Positions 22,818 to 36,142 are shown, counted from the stretch's first letter. The stretch: 64,000 nt of DNA from Stereocaulon alpinum (GCA_018257865.1 JAEUBA010000009.1:1-64000), one strand, 5' to 3'. Notes: a model not told the origin generated them from the sequence alone. Numbers and translations: made by a program.

Positions 22818-25800
22818 CTACCCCCCCCCTCTAAAAAACTGCGTCCGCGCAGTTGCAGTTATTAGGCGATTATCGTTAAGGTAGGTATAGTTATTAATTC
22901 TATTATTATAGGCCCTTAGCTAGGTAGGAAGTACTCGCGGAGGGCCCTTTATATTAGGGTACCGTAGGTGGAAGGCCCTTAATACGTAAGGCGCCGTTAT
23001 TATATTAGAGTAGGGATACTATTCTAAGTCTTTATTAGCGCCTCTCTACTTAATCTAATACTTTAAGGTAGAGCTAACTAGCTTAGAGCTTAGTATCTCC
23101 TCTAATTCCTACTCGTCTTACTCCAGTAGAAGTTATATTAGGGCTAAGTTAGGGCGTTACTATCCTAATAGGGGATTATTAGGATACTTACGGAGGGAGT
23201 AGGAGTAGAATACTAGCTAGATTATCTAGTCCTATAGGAGTTCTACTTTCTAGCTTTCGCTAATCTTTTCTAAGACCTTAACTAGACTATACTAGCTATT
23301 AGAGAGCTTATAGGAGGGCCGATCTATTTTCTAGTTCTAGGTATCTACTAGCACTAGATCTCTAATATCCTAGTCTACCTTATAACGCTTATAGTTAGCT
23401 ATTCGTCTTATCTTATCCTACTACGACTATAAGGAGGAGTATATAAATTATATAGCGTTTTCTATTTAGGAGGTAACTTATATAGCGTCTCCGCGATTTA
23501 GCTTTTCTAAGGCGATAGTAGGAGGGTTGGGATTATAGAGGTCCTAGGAAGTATATAGCTTATATCTATTTAGTAGCTAGAAAGGTATAATACCTAGAGA
23601 TTTATAGGGTAACGTTAACTAAGCTAAATCTATAATTAGTAGTATCTAGCTCTAGTTATCCTAGTAGTATATATAGAAAGGCCGGAGGCGCTACTTTATA
23701 TACTAGTTTATAATCTCCGTTTAGCCGTTAATATTTAGATTATAGGATATTATTAGCTTTACCTTAGTACCTAGGATATAATAGTACTCCTTCTAGAAAG
23801 TTAATATAAACTATACCCCTTAATCTAATATAATAAAGTCGAGTATACCCTAGTAGTAGGTTTAGTAAGTTAGGAATAACTTAGCTATCCCTTTAACTAT
23901 AATAGTTTTATAGTATAGTACTAAGAGAGATTTCTTTAATAGTCGGTCTATAACTATAAAAGTAAAGTTATAGCTAGCCTCGTCTAGCGGTAGCTTAGTA
24001 AAGTCTATAGTTAAGTACTAATATAGACGAGCTAGAATCTCTAGGGGCTTTAGGAAGCTTAGGGTCTTATCCCTATAAGCCTTTATACGGGTATAGCTAT
24101 AATTAGCGATATACTATACTATATTATTTCTAATATTCCTCTAGTAGTATTATCTAGATAGGATTATCTTAACCTTACTAATCCCTATATACGCGATAGC
24201 TGGCTAGGCGTAAATATAGTAGACTAAAGATATCCGTAGCTTTAGTAGCTCTATTAGTACCTTAAGCCTACCTTAGAAGTATAGCTTACTATAGTTTAGG
24301 TCGTAGTTAAGGTAGTTATTACGGGCTTACTTATATAGGGGTTCTAGCTCCGGCGAGTTCTTATTAGCGTCGATTATCTAGTCGATAATATTATAGCCCT
24401 TAATATTATATATAGTTACTAAGGCGGGATTAGGCGCTTCGCCTTCTAAGTACTCTTCTAGTTCTTTAAGGTCTGTTAGCGTAGCTATAGGTAATAGCTT
24501 AACCTTTTCTATAGCTTAGACTAGGTCGCAGTCTAGATAGGCGGTAAGGGAGGAGATAGTAACCTCTTCTAATATCTAAGGGTTAATCTTCTTATTTAGG
24601 AGGAGTTACTAGCTTCGGATTACGCGTTTATAGGCTTCTAGAGGCGTAATATCTTACTCCCTATAAGATAGTATATCTGCTATAGTATTCGTAATACCCG
24701 TATGGTATATAATTATAAAGTAGAAGTTAGTAAAGAACTTAGCCCAGCGAGCTTAACAGGCTATAAGGTCTTTAGTAGTTATAAAGTATTCTAATACTTT
24801 ATAATTAGTATAGATATAGACCGACTTCTAAGCTCTAAGAAGCTCCGGCTTATACTACTAGAAGGAGTAGAAAATCGCGAGTAGCTCCTTATTATAGATT
24901 AGGTAATTTAGCTCTATATCCCTTATTATCTTTAAGAAGTATCCTACTAGGTAGAAGAGGCTATCCTTATATTTCTGCGATAAGATACCAGCGACTATAC
25001 CGTCTAAAGAATCCGTCTTAAGGCGGGTTTCCTTATAGGGATTATAATACTTAAGGACTAAGGTAGAGAGGAGTGCTTAGCGGAGGGAGTCCTAAGTATA
25101 GTAATAGGCGTCGTTAAAGTAGAAAGGTATATCCTTAGCTATTAGGCAGACGAGCGGAGTAGTAATCTAGCTATACCCCTAAATAAACCTTCTATAGAAG
25201 TTATAGAAGCCTAGGTAGCTTTAGATACCTTATATATTACTTATATACTACTAGGTCTTAATAATAGCGACCTTCTCTAGATTTACCTTAATACTATCTA
25301 CTCTAATAATAAAGCTGAGGAACTTAGTCTTCGTAATATTAAACTCGCTCTTTTTAATATTAGCTTATAGGCTGTTAGCTTATAAGATAGCTATAACCTT
25401 TTTAGTATAGATCTTATACTCTGCGATAGACTTAGAGTAAATTAGGATATTATCTATATATACTAAGCAGAAATTATTAAGGTATTCTATTAGGATATTA
25501 TTAATAAAATACTAGAAGGTAGCTAGGGCGTTTATTAACCTAAATAGTATTACCTTATACTTAAAGGTACTGTATCGACTGCGGAAACTAATAAGGTCCT
25601 CTAAGTCCTAGTAGATCCTTACCTAGTAGAACGCCTATTAGATATCGATCTTTATAAAGATCTTAGCCTTACAGATTCGGGCTATTATCTTATTAATTAG
25701 AGGGAGTAGGTATAGATCCTTCTTAGTTAGGTTATTAAGCTTCCGGAAATTAATATAGAAGTATAAACTACCGTCCTCCTTTCTAGCGAAGAGTATTAGA

Positions 25801-28731
25801 GCTATATATAGTATATTCGATAGCTTAATAAATCCCTTATAGAGGTAGTCTATTATATAGCGTTTAGCCTCTAAGAGTTATTTATTAGTTATCTTTCGTA
25901 ACGGCTTAAACGTTAAGGTATTTAGGCTAGTAAGCTCGATTTTATAGTCTATACCTAGCCTTCTATTAGGTAATATATTAGAGTCCCTTTAAGAGAAGAG
26001 GGGGGTAAACTCTTAGTATTATAGAGGAAGCTTAGTCCTTACTAAGTCTTCGTTAGCTTAGTATTTAATCTCTAGTACTTCCTAAGGGGAGAGGCTTATA
26101 TTAACTACGGCTAGCTTAAGAAAAAGACGCTCCTAGCGTTAGTCTACTCTATAGTTTATTTCGCGTTCTAAGTCCTATATAGAAGCGATAAAGGTATTAG
26201 AATTAGGAGGCCTCCTAAACCTCTTACTAAGGTAGAAATATAATATCGTAATAGCGGAAATTAGGGTGATATCTACCCCGTAAGTACCGTAGCTAGGGCG
26301 TTAAGCCTTAGCTAGTATTATTTTTAGGCTTAATATAACTAGTATATTTAACCCTTAGAGGGCGTCCTCTATTTTAGCGAGGTGTCTCTCTAGGTCTTAT
26401 ATAAAACTTAACGGCCTACCGCTATACGAATTAAGTAAGCTTAAGCGAAGAGGAGAAACTAAAGTAGACTAGGGAAAGGGTAGTACGCTTTTAGATAAGG
26501 TATCGACCTAACTATCTATTAAAAGCTTTAAGTTAATAGAGGTGAGTTTAGCTTAGCTGCGGCGATACTTATCTACCTTAAAGAGGGCGTCCTAACGCTT
26601 AGTATCTTATTAGTACTCTAGGGAAATTAGTTTCTTAGGCGGAGTTATTAAGAGGAGTACCCTCTTATTAAAGTACTACTAAATAGCTATATTAGCAGGC
26701 TATTTAAGGCTATTCCTCCCTTTAGTATAGACTTACTTAATATTATAGTACTCTAAGAATTTCTAACTAATAAGAACGTCAGTATAACCTAAGTTAGTAA
26801 CTAAGAATAGAAAATTAATACAATAATAGTTAATTATTATTATAAGAAGTAGAGCGACTATAATAGGGGAGCTGCTTTAGCTATTATAGCTAGTTAGGAC
26901 GATTAGCTTAGGAAGCTTAATAAAGCGAATCCTAAAGGACTTAGAAAAGGCGAAGGCGAGGGAGGTTTTAATTATACCGAAAATATTAGCTCTACTATTA
27001 ATATATAAAAGGGTTTTAACGAAAGATCTATTATATCCTAGCTCTATATTAACTAGGAACTAGCGGCCTCTAATAAGGGCCTAAAAGTTAAATTATAAGT
27101 CCTTCTATAAATTAGGGCTCCTACTATAGCTAAAGACTCTACTACAGCCTAGGAGTTTTCTAATAGCTCGTCGGTCTCTATTTCTTCTCTAACTATAATC
27201 TTAGAGATCTTCTTCTCTAGCGCCTATTAGCTGCGCTTTTAGGGGCAGTTATTTACCTAGTAGCTAATTTTACCGTAGTTATTATATAGCGAGTTAGCGG
27301 GCGTCTTAGGGGAAGCTGGTACTACTAGTATAGGAGAAGGAGGATAAGGGTAAGAAATAGTACTCCTAAAGGAGACTTAGCGATCTATACGGGGAGCTGA
27401 GATAAGGGTAGGTAAGGAGGGTCGCTAGCTACTTATCTTAAGGATACTATAGGGATCTAAGGCTATCCCTATCTAAGGCTTATTTACTATTTCCTTAGAC
27501 CTAATATTTTGTATCTCTTAGTCTAAGATCGCGAGATACTCGTCTAGGGTACTATAGTCCTCGTTTATCTTATACTTTTCTATATAGACGCTTCTCTTTA
27601 AGGCGGGAGAGATTTTCTTATATAGATCCTTAAACTAACGCTGGGTACTAATCTTTCTAGTAGTTACTAGGTAGGTAAACTTAACTTAGAAGGTATTATA
27701 GGTTATAGATCCTATCTTAAGCTTATAGTATATATAGCGAGCTAACTAGACGTAGTTATAGTCGAAAAAACGCTAATCTAGCGCTTTTAATATATTAGCG
27801 GTATTATATATAGGGGACGCGTAGGTTAGATCTATATATTAAAGGATTAGGGTTTTCGCCTCTCCTGCAGTATACTTATAGTATATAGAGACTTGCTTAG
27901 CTCTATCCTAAAAATTAGTAGGGTATTCCTCTATAAAGATCTTTATATCTATCTTCTACGCGTTATATTTAACTTCTCCCGTATAGTTGCTAAAGCAGGA
28001 TCGAGGGTACTTAATTTTCGATAGTTCGATAGCTATCCCGCTAGGTGCGGGCTTAGGAAGGTAGTAGTCTACTAATAGCTAGAGGTCGGTAGTAAGGGAT
28101 CTTTATTAGCGGGGATTATTCGGAGGTAGGGTTAGAGTAGGGGTAGCCTACTAAGATTAGGATTCTACTAAAGCCGTTATAATAATAGTAGTAATAATAG
28201 CTTACTAAGCTAGGGTAAAGGTAGGTATTTAGTTAGCTATCCTATTACTTAATAGGGGAATAGTAACGGTATTTTCGGTAGGGGGGTTATCCTTAATATC
28301 CCTAAAGATATCTTTTAAGCTCGAGTCCTCTAAGGCTTCTAGTTTAGAATTCTTAATTAATAGTAGAGGATCGTTAGGGTTAGAAGAGGAAGGTATAAGT
28401 ACTAGGGATTAACTCCTTAAGGTAGATAGAAATCCTAGCTAGTTAGGGGGTACGCTTTAGCGTATACTCTTACGAGGTGGTATATAAGTATAGTAGTACG
28501 CGTATTATTAGAGTTTTTCGAGTATAGGTGTTAACGCGAAAGTAGTTAGGGGTTTTAAAAAAATAGGAGTCTAGCTTTCTCTAGGATATACTAATTATCT
28601 AATTAGTAGGCACCTGCTTATTAAGTAGGTAGTACTCTTTATTAATAGGTAGCTTACTAAGCTTAGCCTTAGTCTAGAAGAATAGGTAAGATATAACACT
28701 TTATAGTAGAGGGGGTATTAGTCCTATTTTA

Positions 28732-29004
28732 TATTATAGCTCGCCTAAAGGTGATCGTAGGAGAAGGCAGCTTTAAAGAAAACTACCTTATATTAGGATT
28801 TAGCTAATAGGCTACGCTTAGTATCTAGAAAATAGGACGAAGAAGAAAGGAAAGAGCTGGTAAGCTTATAAGCCTAAATACCCCTAGGGCTAGCTCGCTG
28901 CTAGTCCCTATCCGGGAACTATATTAACTAGTATACTAAGCTATCTCTATACTAATACGCCACCTCTATACTAGTAGCAGGGCCTCTGGATTAGGATCGT
29001 AACA
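28732..29004 (-). repeat. Right LTR of nested Gypsy element 2
   Basis: Same length as the left LTR, with only transition differences. It starts TATTATAGCTCG (RIP form of TGTTACGGCTCG) and ends GATCGTAACA. Confidence 0.9.
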
Positions 29005-32000
29005 AAGAAAGAACCTATACTACTATTACTACTAATACCTCCTAATCCGCCTATTAGCTCTAAGGCCGCAGCTCTAAAGTATTCCTAGGAATAAATCAAC
29101 GCGTATAACACCGCCTAGGAGATTTAGAATAAGAAAAATAATACTATAAACTAAAACTAGTATAATATATTAGGGGGATAGAGCTAGCCTATAATACGTA
29201 GGCTAAGCTAAAATAATTATATAGCTTATCTATAATTACTTCGGTTAATATAGCGTTAGGAATACTTACCCGCCTTAAATTATCCTTATATAGCACTATT
29301 TATAAGTACGCCTTAGTAATTAAGTAATACTAGAATAAATTAAGCTTACTTAGTACGCTACTATTACTAATAATTCTTTTAGTACTTTTCCGTAATAGCC
29401 TAAAAGAATCCTATATACTATACGTCTTTAACCTTATATAATAATCTAAGGTTTCTAGGATTATACATAATATTAATACTATAGTAGCGAGCCTAGCGGA
29501 GTAATAAAGGCGACTTAATAATAATAAAAATACTAAAGCGTTAGTAGCTAAATTTGGTAAATAGGAGAAGAAAAAGCCTCCTAAAAGCCCTACTAGTACC
29601 AGCTAACCTTATAGTAGGAACCCTCCTACTAAGAGGAAGAATAAGAAGGAAAAAGACGGTAGGAAAAACTACCTTTACTACTATAGTTACTACCGTAAAG
29701 AAAATTACTAGTATACTAATCCGTACTTAGCCCCGGACGACTAGATTCCGAATAAGGAAATCTAAGAAAGAATTAGTAAAGAAAAAGAAGCTAATAAGAA
29801 GAAGGCCTCTACTACGAAGGCGTTAATAGCGCGTCTAACCCCGCCTATAAAGAATTCCGTAGAAGCTTAAAATAAGAAAGCTAGCGAATCTAATAAATAT
29901 ATTAGGCCTAGTATTATAAAGAAATCCCTCTATAACGAGCTTAACCTAAGGAGGATTAATACGTCTATTCCTTCTAATCTAAAGGAGGAAGCGGTCTATA
30001 TTAATACCGCCTTAGACGTCTATACTATATAGGATATTTCTAAGTTCTAGACTTACTAGAAAGTTAATAAAATACTATTAGGAATCGACGGTAACTCCCT
30101 AAGAGTCCTAGGAATTAGAAATATAGACTATCTAAGAATAGTAAATAGAAAACTTTCGATAATTAAGCTTACTAAGGTCTACTATATACTTACGATATAT
30201 TATAATTTACTCTTAGTAGCTTACTTAAAAGATAAGGGCTACTACGCTATTATTAAAGATAGTAGATTTAATATTATCGACGGTAGCGATAGTAAATTAC
30301 TCCTTACTAAAACCTAAGTAGGTAATAGTTACTTACTCGATCTTTAATATACTAAGATACTATATATATTACGATCTTCGAAGAAACCTCTCGCTAATTA
30401 TATATCTTAGGATAAATAGTACCGCCGTCTAAGTTACTTAGGTATATAAGACGTTAAGAAGCTTACTTATATTACCTTAGGAATTAATACTAAGATAGCG
30501 GATAAGCTATAAAAAGTAGTACCACCGTATAAATATTACGAAGACTGCGTAATTATAAAGATAACTAAAATTTATAGTAGAATTCCTTATTAATAAGACC
30601 TAAAGAAGCGAGAATTAGTACTAGGAGTAAAGATCTCCTTAGATATTACTAGTAGTAGGTAAATTAAGCTTACTAAAGATAGCTACCGCTATTATACCTC
30701 CTTTATATATAAGGCTACCGATATAGTCTAGATTTATATAATAAAATTTAAGACTAATCTCCTAATAATACTACGCGATTACCTAACGTTAATAAAGACT
30801 TAGGGACGACTAGTAAGTTACTTTACTAGTAATAATAAACTAATCTATACCTCTAAGAAAGTATAAGCTATCCTATAGAGTTTTAGAATTTAATAGGAGC
30901 CAGCGGAGCTATATACGCCGAATTAGAATATAATTATAGAGCGAACTTTTTAAACCTTATTTAATAGAGTTCGTATAGCGCTACGAGACGCCGGCTTTAG
31001 CTAATCCTACTAGGGTGAGGCAATTAATTATATTATCTATACTAAGAATAGGTCGCTATTATTAGTAGATCCGTCTACTACTCCTTATAAGACTTAGATA
31101 GGTAAGAAGGCTAATATTAGTAACTTTAGACCGTTTAGCTATATTACTTATATCTATAATACTAATCTAATAAGGAAGAAGTTAGATAATAGGGCTACTA
31201 AGGCTAAATTTCTTAGCTATAGTTTCTATAATAATTAATACCGCTTCTAAGACGTATAAAGAAAACGTACGTTTAAATCTCTTAGGTAAGGTAGGAGCTA
31301 GACTCCTATATTAATAGTAAAGCTATAGGGGTAGGCGAAGAAGAAGAGTCGTTTAATAAAAACGACTCCTAGGAATTCTTTACTATTAACTCGTCGAAAA
31401 CCTCTACTAAGCGATAAAAGTCGCTAACTACTAACCTAATCGAGTAAGGTGAATAAGCTACTAACGTAACCGCTATTATAGACGTTAATCTAATAAGTAA
31501 TTCGGATATAAATAATTCGAATAATTCGGACGAAAACGATTCGAATAACCCTAACGTTACGAATATTAATTTAAATAAATCTAACTCCTCGTCTAATAAT
31601 AATAACTCGTCTAACGACGACGTATTCGAGACTCCTACGTAGATACTAGCGCTAGACTAGACTCCTAAGGAGGCCGAAGATCCCTAGTAGACTACTATAA
31701 CTCCGTAAAGTCTAGAAGCTCCTACTAATCTAAATATTCGCACTATACGAATACGCGTGTAAGCGAGGCCTAATTATAGGTAACTTAATAGCGGATTCGT
31801 AGCGAGAATTACTACTAAATTATATAAGGCTAAAGTTATACCTATACCTTCTATACCTACTAATATTTATACGGCCCTAAGTAGCCCTAATAAAGAAAAA
31901 TAGATAGTAGCTTTCTAAGATAAGCTAGCCTTATTAGAAAAGATAGTAACTTAGGATATACTAGCCCCCGTTCTTAAAGGATAGAAGACCTTACTTAGAC

Positions 32001-32859
32001 GTTAGGTCCTTACTTATAAGTTAAACCCTAATAGAGAGATCGCTTAGTATAAAGCTCGCTAAGTAGTTAAGGGATTTAGGTAGATTAAAGGTTAGGTAGA
32101 TTAAAGGTCTTAACTATAATAAGACTTATTTAAGTATAGTTAAAGGTACTATAGTACGAATTCTAATAGTACTATATACTAAGTACGACTATAAAATAGA
32201 GTAGTCTAATATTATTACTACCTTCCTTAAATCTTTACTAACGGAGGAAGTATAGGTTAAGTAACCCTACGGCTTTACTAATAGTAACCCTACTAACGCC
32301 TATTAACTATAGCGCGCCCTATATAGCCTTAAGTAGTCTCCTTATAAATAATATAAAACCGTCCGCTAATTTATAGAGTCCCTAGGATATACTAGGCTAG
32401 TTAAAGACTACTCTATATTTACTAGCGAAAATAGTATAATAGTTATATTTTATATTAACGATATCCTTATATATAGACCTAATAAGGCTATAATCGGCGA
32501 ATTTAAATAGAATTTAGACTAATAATTTAGAATAAAATACCTTAGTAATATTAACTAGTATTTAGGGATAGCGATAATTTAAGACCGTCTAAACTATACT
32601 ATCTATATTAATTAGACTTTATACGCTAAGCGAGTTATTACTTAGGTAGATATAAAAACTTACTACCCTATTACCTTACTAATAGATAAGGGTAACGACT
32701 TAGTTAGAGTACCTAATAAATATATAGTAGACTATACTAAGGCGGAAGTCTATCGCGCCCTAGTAGGAGAATTATAATAGTTATTAATAATAATACGTCT
32801 AGACTTAGCTTTTATAGTCGGAAAAAATAGACGTTTCTTAATTAACCCTACTAGCGAGT

Positions 32860-33215
32860 TGTTACGGGTAACCCCGTAAGGTCACGGGCAAGGCACGTAA
32901 TAAGGTTAGTAGGTAAAGGACTATTAGGAGAGGACCTAGTAATATAGGTGATCTAGGGTATATTAGGTAGATTATAGAGTAATATAGTAGATATAGGGCT
33001 AGATCACCCGGATTATATTAGGGCTTAGTATAATTAAGGTAAATATATAAGGAAGGGTTTTCCTTTAGTAGAATATTTTCTTATCTCCTTATATTTAACT
33101 TATATAATAGAGAGGAGTCTTAGTTTAAGATAATTTAACGACTACTTATCTCTATTACCTTCTAGTGCTTAATATACTGTGTGATTTACCCGTAGGAGTT
33201 AAACCCCCCGTTACA
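32860..33215. repeat. Solo LTR (356 bp) inside the Copia reverse-transcriptase region
   Basis: It begins TGTTACGGGTAACC and ends CCCCGTTACA, giving inverted TG...CA termini. CGAGT duplicates flank it (32855-32859 and 33216-33220). Nothing internal to a retrotransposon remains, so it is most simply the product of LTR-LTR recombination. Its sequence differs from the other LTR families in this window. Confidence 0.88.
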
Positions 33216-33860
33216 CGAGTACCTTAATTCGGTAAAATAAATTATTAAATATTTAGCGGGTACTACTAAAGTTAGACTACACTATAGACCTAGAGACGTT
33301 ACTAAAGGCGTTAATCTAGAAGGTAAATTACTTAGCTAGATAGACGTATTATAGTTAGATAATAGAGATACTTCCTATATAATATTAGGCTATATCTTTT
33401 AACTATAGAATAGACTAATTAGCTAGTTTAGTAAGCTTTAAACTCTCTATACTAATTTAACTATAGAAGCGGAATACGTTACCGAATATAATACTACTAA
33501 AGAATCTCTCTTCCTTAGCGAATTATTATAAGGGATAAGCTATAATAAAAAGGATATAAAGCCTATTAAGTTAATAGGAGATAACTAAGTAGCTATTAAA
33601 TTAGCTTCTAATCTAATTAACTACTAGCGTACTAAATATATTTATGGTAAGTTTTATTTTATACGTAAAATAGTATTAGAAATAGGCGAATTAATCTTAT
33701 AATATTATAATACTACTAATATAGTTACTAACGGTATAACTAAGGCTTTCGCCTCTAACGAATTCCGCCTTTTCTAAGATAAGCTAGGACTAGCTATAAG
33801 CGTAATTAGTAGGGAGCTTAGATAGTAGGCTACCTTACTACCGCCGGTTTTAAATAGAAG

Positions 33861-34085
33861 CGTTAGAATAAGTAGTAAAAACTATAGTAGATAAGGCCTA
33901 CTTAGTAATACTTAGTAGGCTCGCTTAGCTAGCCTACTAGGGCTAGAGCTCGCTAAGGCCTCTATGCGCGCACTAGATAAAATCTCTATATACAATTCTA
34001 TCTAGCTGCAATAACTCCAATAGCAATAGATTGTTCCACCCTAAATCAATAACTAATTAGTCAATAGCTTACTGATATTCTAAAG
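33861..34085 (+). repeat. 3' LTR of the Copia element
   Basis: Equal in length to the 5' LTR. Its outer part (33985-34085) keeps CpA-containing stretches such as TCAATAACTAATTAGTCAATAG, while the inner part is RIP-altered. The TATAT duplication follows. Confidence 0.88.
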
Positions 34086-34420
34086 TATATACTCGCTATC
34101 AGAAGTATGGGACGGGACGAGAAGTTAGTAGGTAGGAAGGTAGGATCTATGAGTCTGTTAGCGGGCGGCCCTAGGCCCAATCCTAGAGCTCATAGTCGTT
34201 GCGCTACAAGCCTATGCTTTGATAAAAGAGTATAAGCAAAGCTCGAAAGCTTTGCCCCTAGGCTACTATAGATAGGATACTCCGAATTAGTGCTACCTAG
34301 GAGTCCACCTAGGCCCAGCCTGTAACAGAGTCTATATTCATAAGTTATCACCCCAGTTAGAGATAACATACGCAGGAGGCCTGCTAATTAGGAGACGTCC
34401 TCCTTCTCTATCCCGCGCTT
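34086..34420. repeat. Dispersed short repeat, copy A, split by insertions
   Basis: After the Copia, the sequence ACTCGCTATCAGAAG ... GGATCTATGAGTC, then GCAGGAGGCCTGCTAATTAGGAGA, matches copy B at about 36675-36865. The left end of copy A continues at about 21980-22026 on the far side of the Copia. A small solo LTR interrupts it at 34156-34327. Copies differ by many substitutions, so the repeat is old. No coding is seen. Confidence 0.7.
34156..34327. repeat. Small solo LTR or TRIM-like element (172 bp)
   Basis: It starts TGTTAGCGGGC and ends GCCTGTAACA, with GAGTC duplicated exactly on both sides (34151-34155 and 34328-34332). It has no coding capacity. Copy B of the host repeat lacks this insertion at the matching GATCTATGAGTCTAT site, which confirms the boundaries. 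Confidence 0.85.
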
Positions 34421-35206
34421 CCTGTGACTTAGTGACTACAACTTTCTCAACTTCTTCCTGCTGAAGAAATAGGAATCCGGTGCTAAGATGGTGACTGGGA
34501 GAATGTTACCTGCTGTAACCGTCTTACTGTAATCCCGTTTGATAGGGTAGGGCTGTTGGCGAGGCCGTTAGTAGAGGAGAAGGATCTACTCCGTATATCG
34601 TTAGTATTTAAAGCACCTGACAGCTTATCCTTATATAATCTTACTACTGAGAAACTCTGAGTGAAAACCTACTCCTGAACCCGCAATATACCAGTATCTC
34701 TATCACCAACGGTCTCGCCCTCTGCCGGGATCCGCTTATAGAGGTTAGGAATAAGGGTAAGAGCTCTCCGCGTGCGATCTGCTAGGTTAGTGGAATGGAG
34801 GGCGGGATATGATAATATCGACGCTATTGTTAAGCTCCTGGAAGAGCCCTGGGGCAATGCGATATTGAGTTGCGGAGGATATAATTGAGTTGCAGCGTAT
34901 AATTCTATGTGCGCAAGCTTCTTGCTACTACTACTCCAGCTCGCTTAGCTGGCCAACGGGGACCCCTTGCATGCAGCCAAGTACGCCTGTTAATACTATC
35001 TGAAGTTAAAACATAACAAGGCCTCTACGATCCACTCAAAGAATATATCTCCTTCCACCTAGCTCCGAATGCTCATTGGATAGCCTTCAAACCTTCGCGA
35101 CACTATCAACAACTCCAGAGGCTGTGCCATAAGGTGATTATGTTGTACTTAGGATTAATCATGACGCCTCCGCACTCCCTTGGGGATCCAGCTTCCTACG
35201 CATGCC
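34421..35206. other. Intergenic region with possible LTR relic
   Basis: An LTR-like start, TGTTACCTGCTGTAACCG, occurs at about 34504 and a TATA-like stretch near 34632. I found no partner LTR or target duplication. A minus-strand open frame at 34669-34857 has no family resemblance. No gene is supported. Confidence 0.4.
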
Positions 35207-36031
35207 TTATTTTATTGGAGGCGGTGCTTTCGAAGCACGGTTTGCCGCGGCGGCCATGTCCTCCAGTGTGGCATAGCCTGTCACCCATAGGAGGAGAGTG
35301 GACCAGTGTTCGCAATCGAATATTTGCCAATTGGCTGGGTCCTGGAACTGTTTGGTCAGGAGCAGGCGAGCGAAATCCAGTCCGGTCTCATGGCAGATCG
35401 TGTTTCTTTCCTCGACGATGTCATCAAAAGCAGCGATTGTCTTGCGGTAACTTGGCGGCAGACCTGTTCGCTGCGTAAAGACTTGTGCTGAAATGTTGTC
35501 CAAGACCGTTTTAGACCGTGACATTTTGGATTTCTTGTCGTGGGCTGGATCATTCCCTCCCTTCGCTGCTACTTCGACACCCTTTTTTCGCAGCATGACT
35601 TCCAGCTTCTCCACGAACTTGATCATGAGATCTGAGGTGTATATCTTGAATTTAATTCGATCATCATAGGCTCGACTGTCTAAGGTTTCCTATCAATGGT
35701 CAGTAAAAAGGCTGATCCAAGAGTGGGGAGTAAGGTGATTAATCACTGTGACTCGTTCCATCCAGTCGTTCATCCGCATCATCACTGCGAGCTTCTCTCT
35801 GTCCTTGGGTAAGATTTGTGATACGCGTTTGTGATATGTATTAATTGAATGGTCGGATGGTAAAGGAGCTGGGTCTAGTGACAGGAATTTTTGATCTTCT
35901 TGATTGATCATCAGGTCTTTCGAATTCAGTGTGCTCATCAGTTCATCTGACAAAAGATGAGCAGTCGGAGTGAGGCTGGATTGAGCAGTCCCGCTCCGAG
36001 GGGGGGTAACAATGACTCGAAGTCTATGCAT
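35207..36031 (-). CDS. Hypothetical protein, two exons
   Basis: Exon 1 spans 36031-35753 and exon 2 spans 35689-35207. With the 63-bp intron 35690-35752 they give 253 aa with no stop. An alternative donor at 35746 shortens the intron to 57 bp and adds two residues. The branch-point-like CTGAC lies 10 bases before the GATAG acceptor. The N-terminal part is Ser/Thr/Pro-rich; the C-terminal half is helical and charged, with ERNTICHETGLDFARLLL near residue 170. I recognise no domain. It sits between the repeat block and the Hsp70-like gene, with a MITE-like element about 110 bp upstream of its ATG. It could be a lineage-specific accessory gene. Confidence 0.6.
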
Positions 36032-36142
36032 TGTTGTAAGCTCTGTTATTACTGAATGGTAAGATAGTGAAACGACTTACTTGCGTGAGATTATTTTAGG
36101 TAGATGTAATAGCAGACTGGGAAGGTGCGTGGGAGGTTCGAA

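Larger units (their letters stand above)
22545..29004 (-). mobile_element. Ty3/Gypsy chromovirus nested in the Copia element, RIP-inactivated
   Basis: 273-bp LTRs (22545-22817 and 28732-29004) are flanked by AAGAA on both sides (22540-22544 and 29005-29009). The unmutated ends are TGTTACGG at the left LTR start and GATCGTAACA at the right LTR end; their partners carry only transitions. Coding is on the minus strand. A chromodomain remnant lies near 22930-23110 with ELEEILSSKLV and PYVLRAFHLRYP. The reverse-transcriptase core near 25435-25500 reads LVYIDNILIYSKS. A run of about ten C just inside the left LTR is the complement of the polypurine tract. The family differs from Gypsy element 1 in LTR sequence, length and pol. 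Confidence 0.92.
22027..34085 (+). mobile_element. Ty1/Copia retrotransposon, RIP-inactivated and interrupted twice
   Basis: 225-bp LTRs at 22027-22251 and 33861-34085 are flanked by TATAT (22022-22026 and 34086-34090). Without the nested insertions the element would be about 5.2 kb, a normal Copia size. Plus-strand coding remnants run in order. A gag-like region with a zinc knuckle near 29680-29715 has Cys turned to Tyr. An integrase region lies near 30300-31200, and reverse transcriptase with YINDILIYRP sits near 32455-32485. RNase H around 33400-33780 shows IEAEYVT and FASNEFRLF. Stop codons are frequent throughout. The LTR ends are CG...AG rather than TG...CA, so the exact edge could be off by one or two bases. 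Confidence 0.9.

Noticed and set aside
34504..34690. LTR-like start TGTTACCTGCTGTAACCG with a TATA-like stretch downstream
   Set aside because: No second LTR, no terminal CA boundary and no target duplication could be found.
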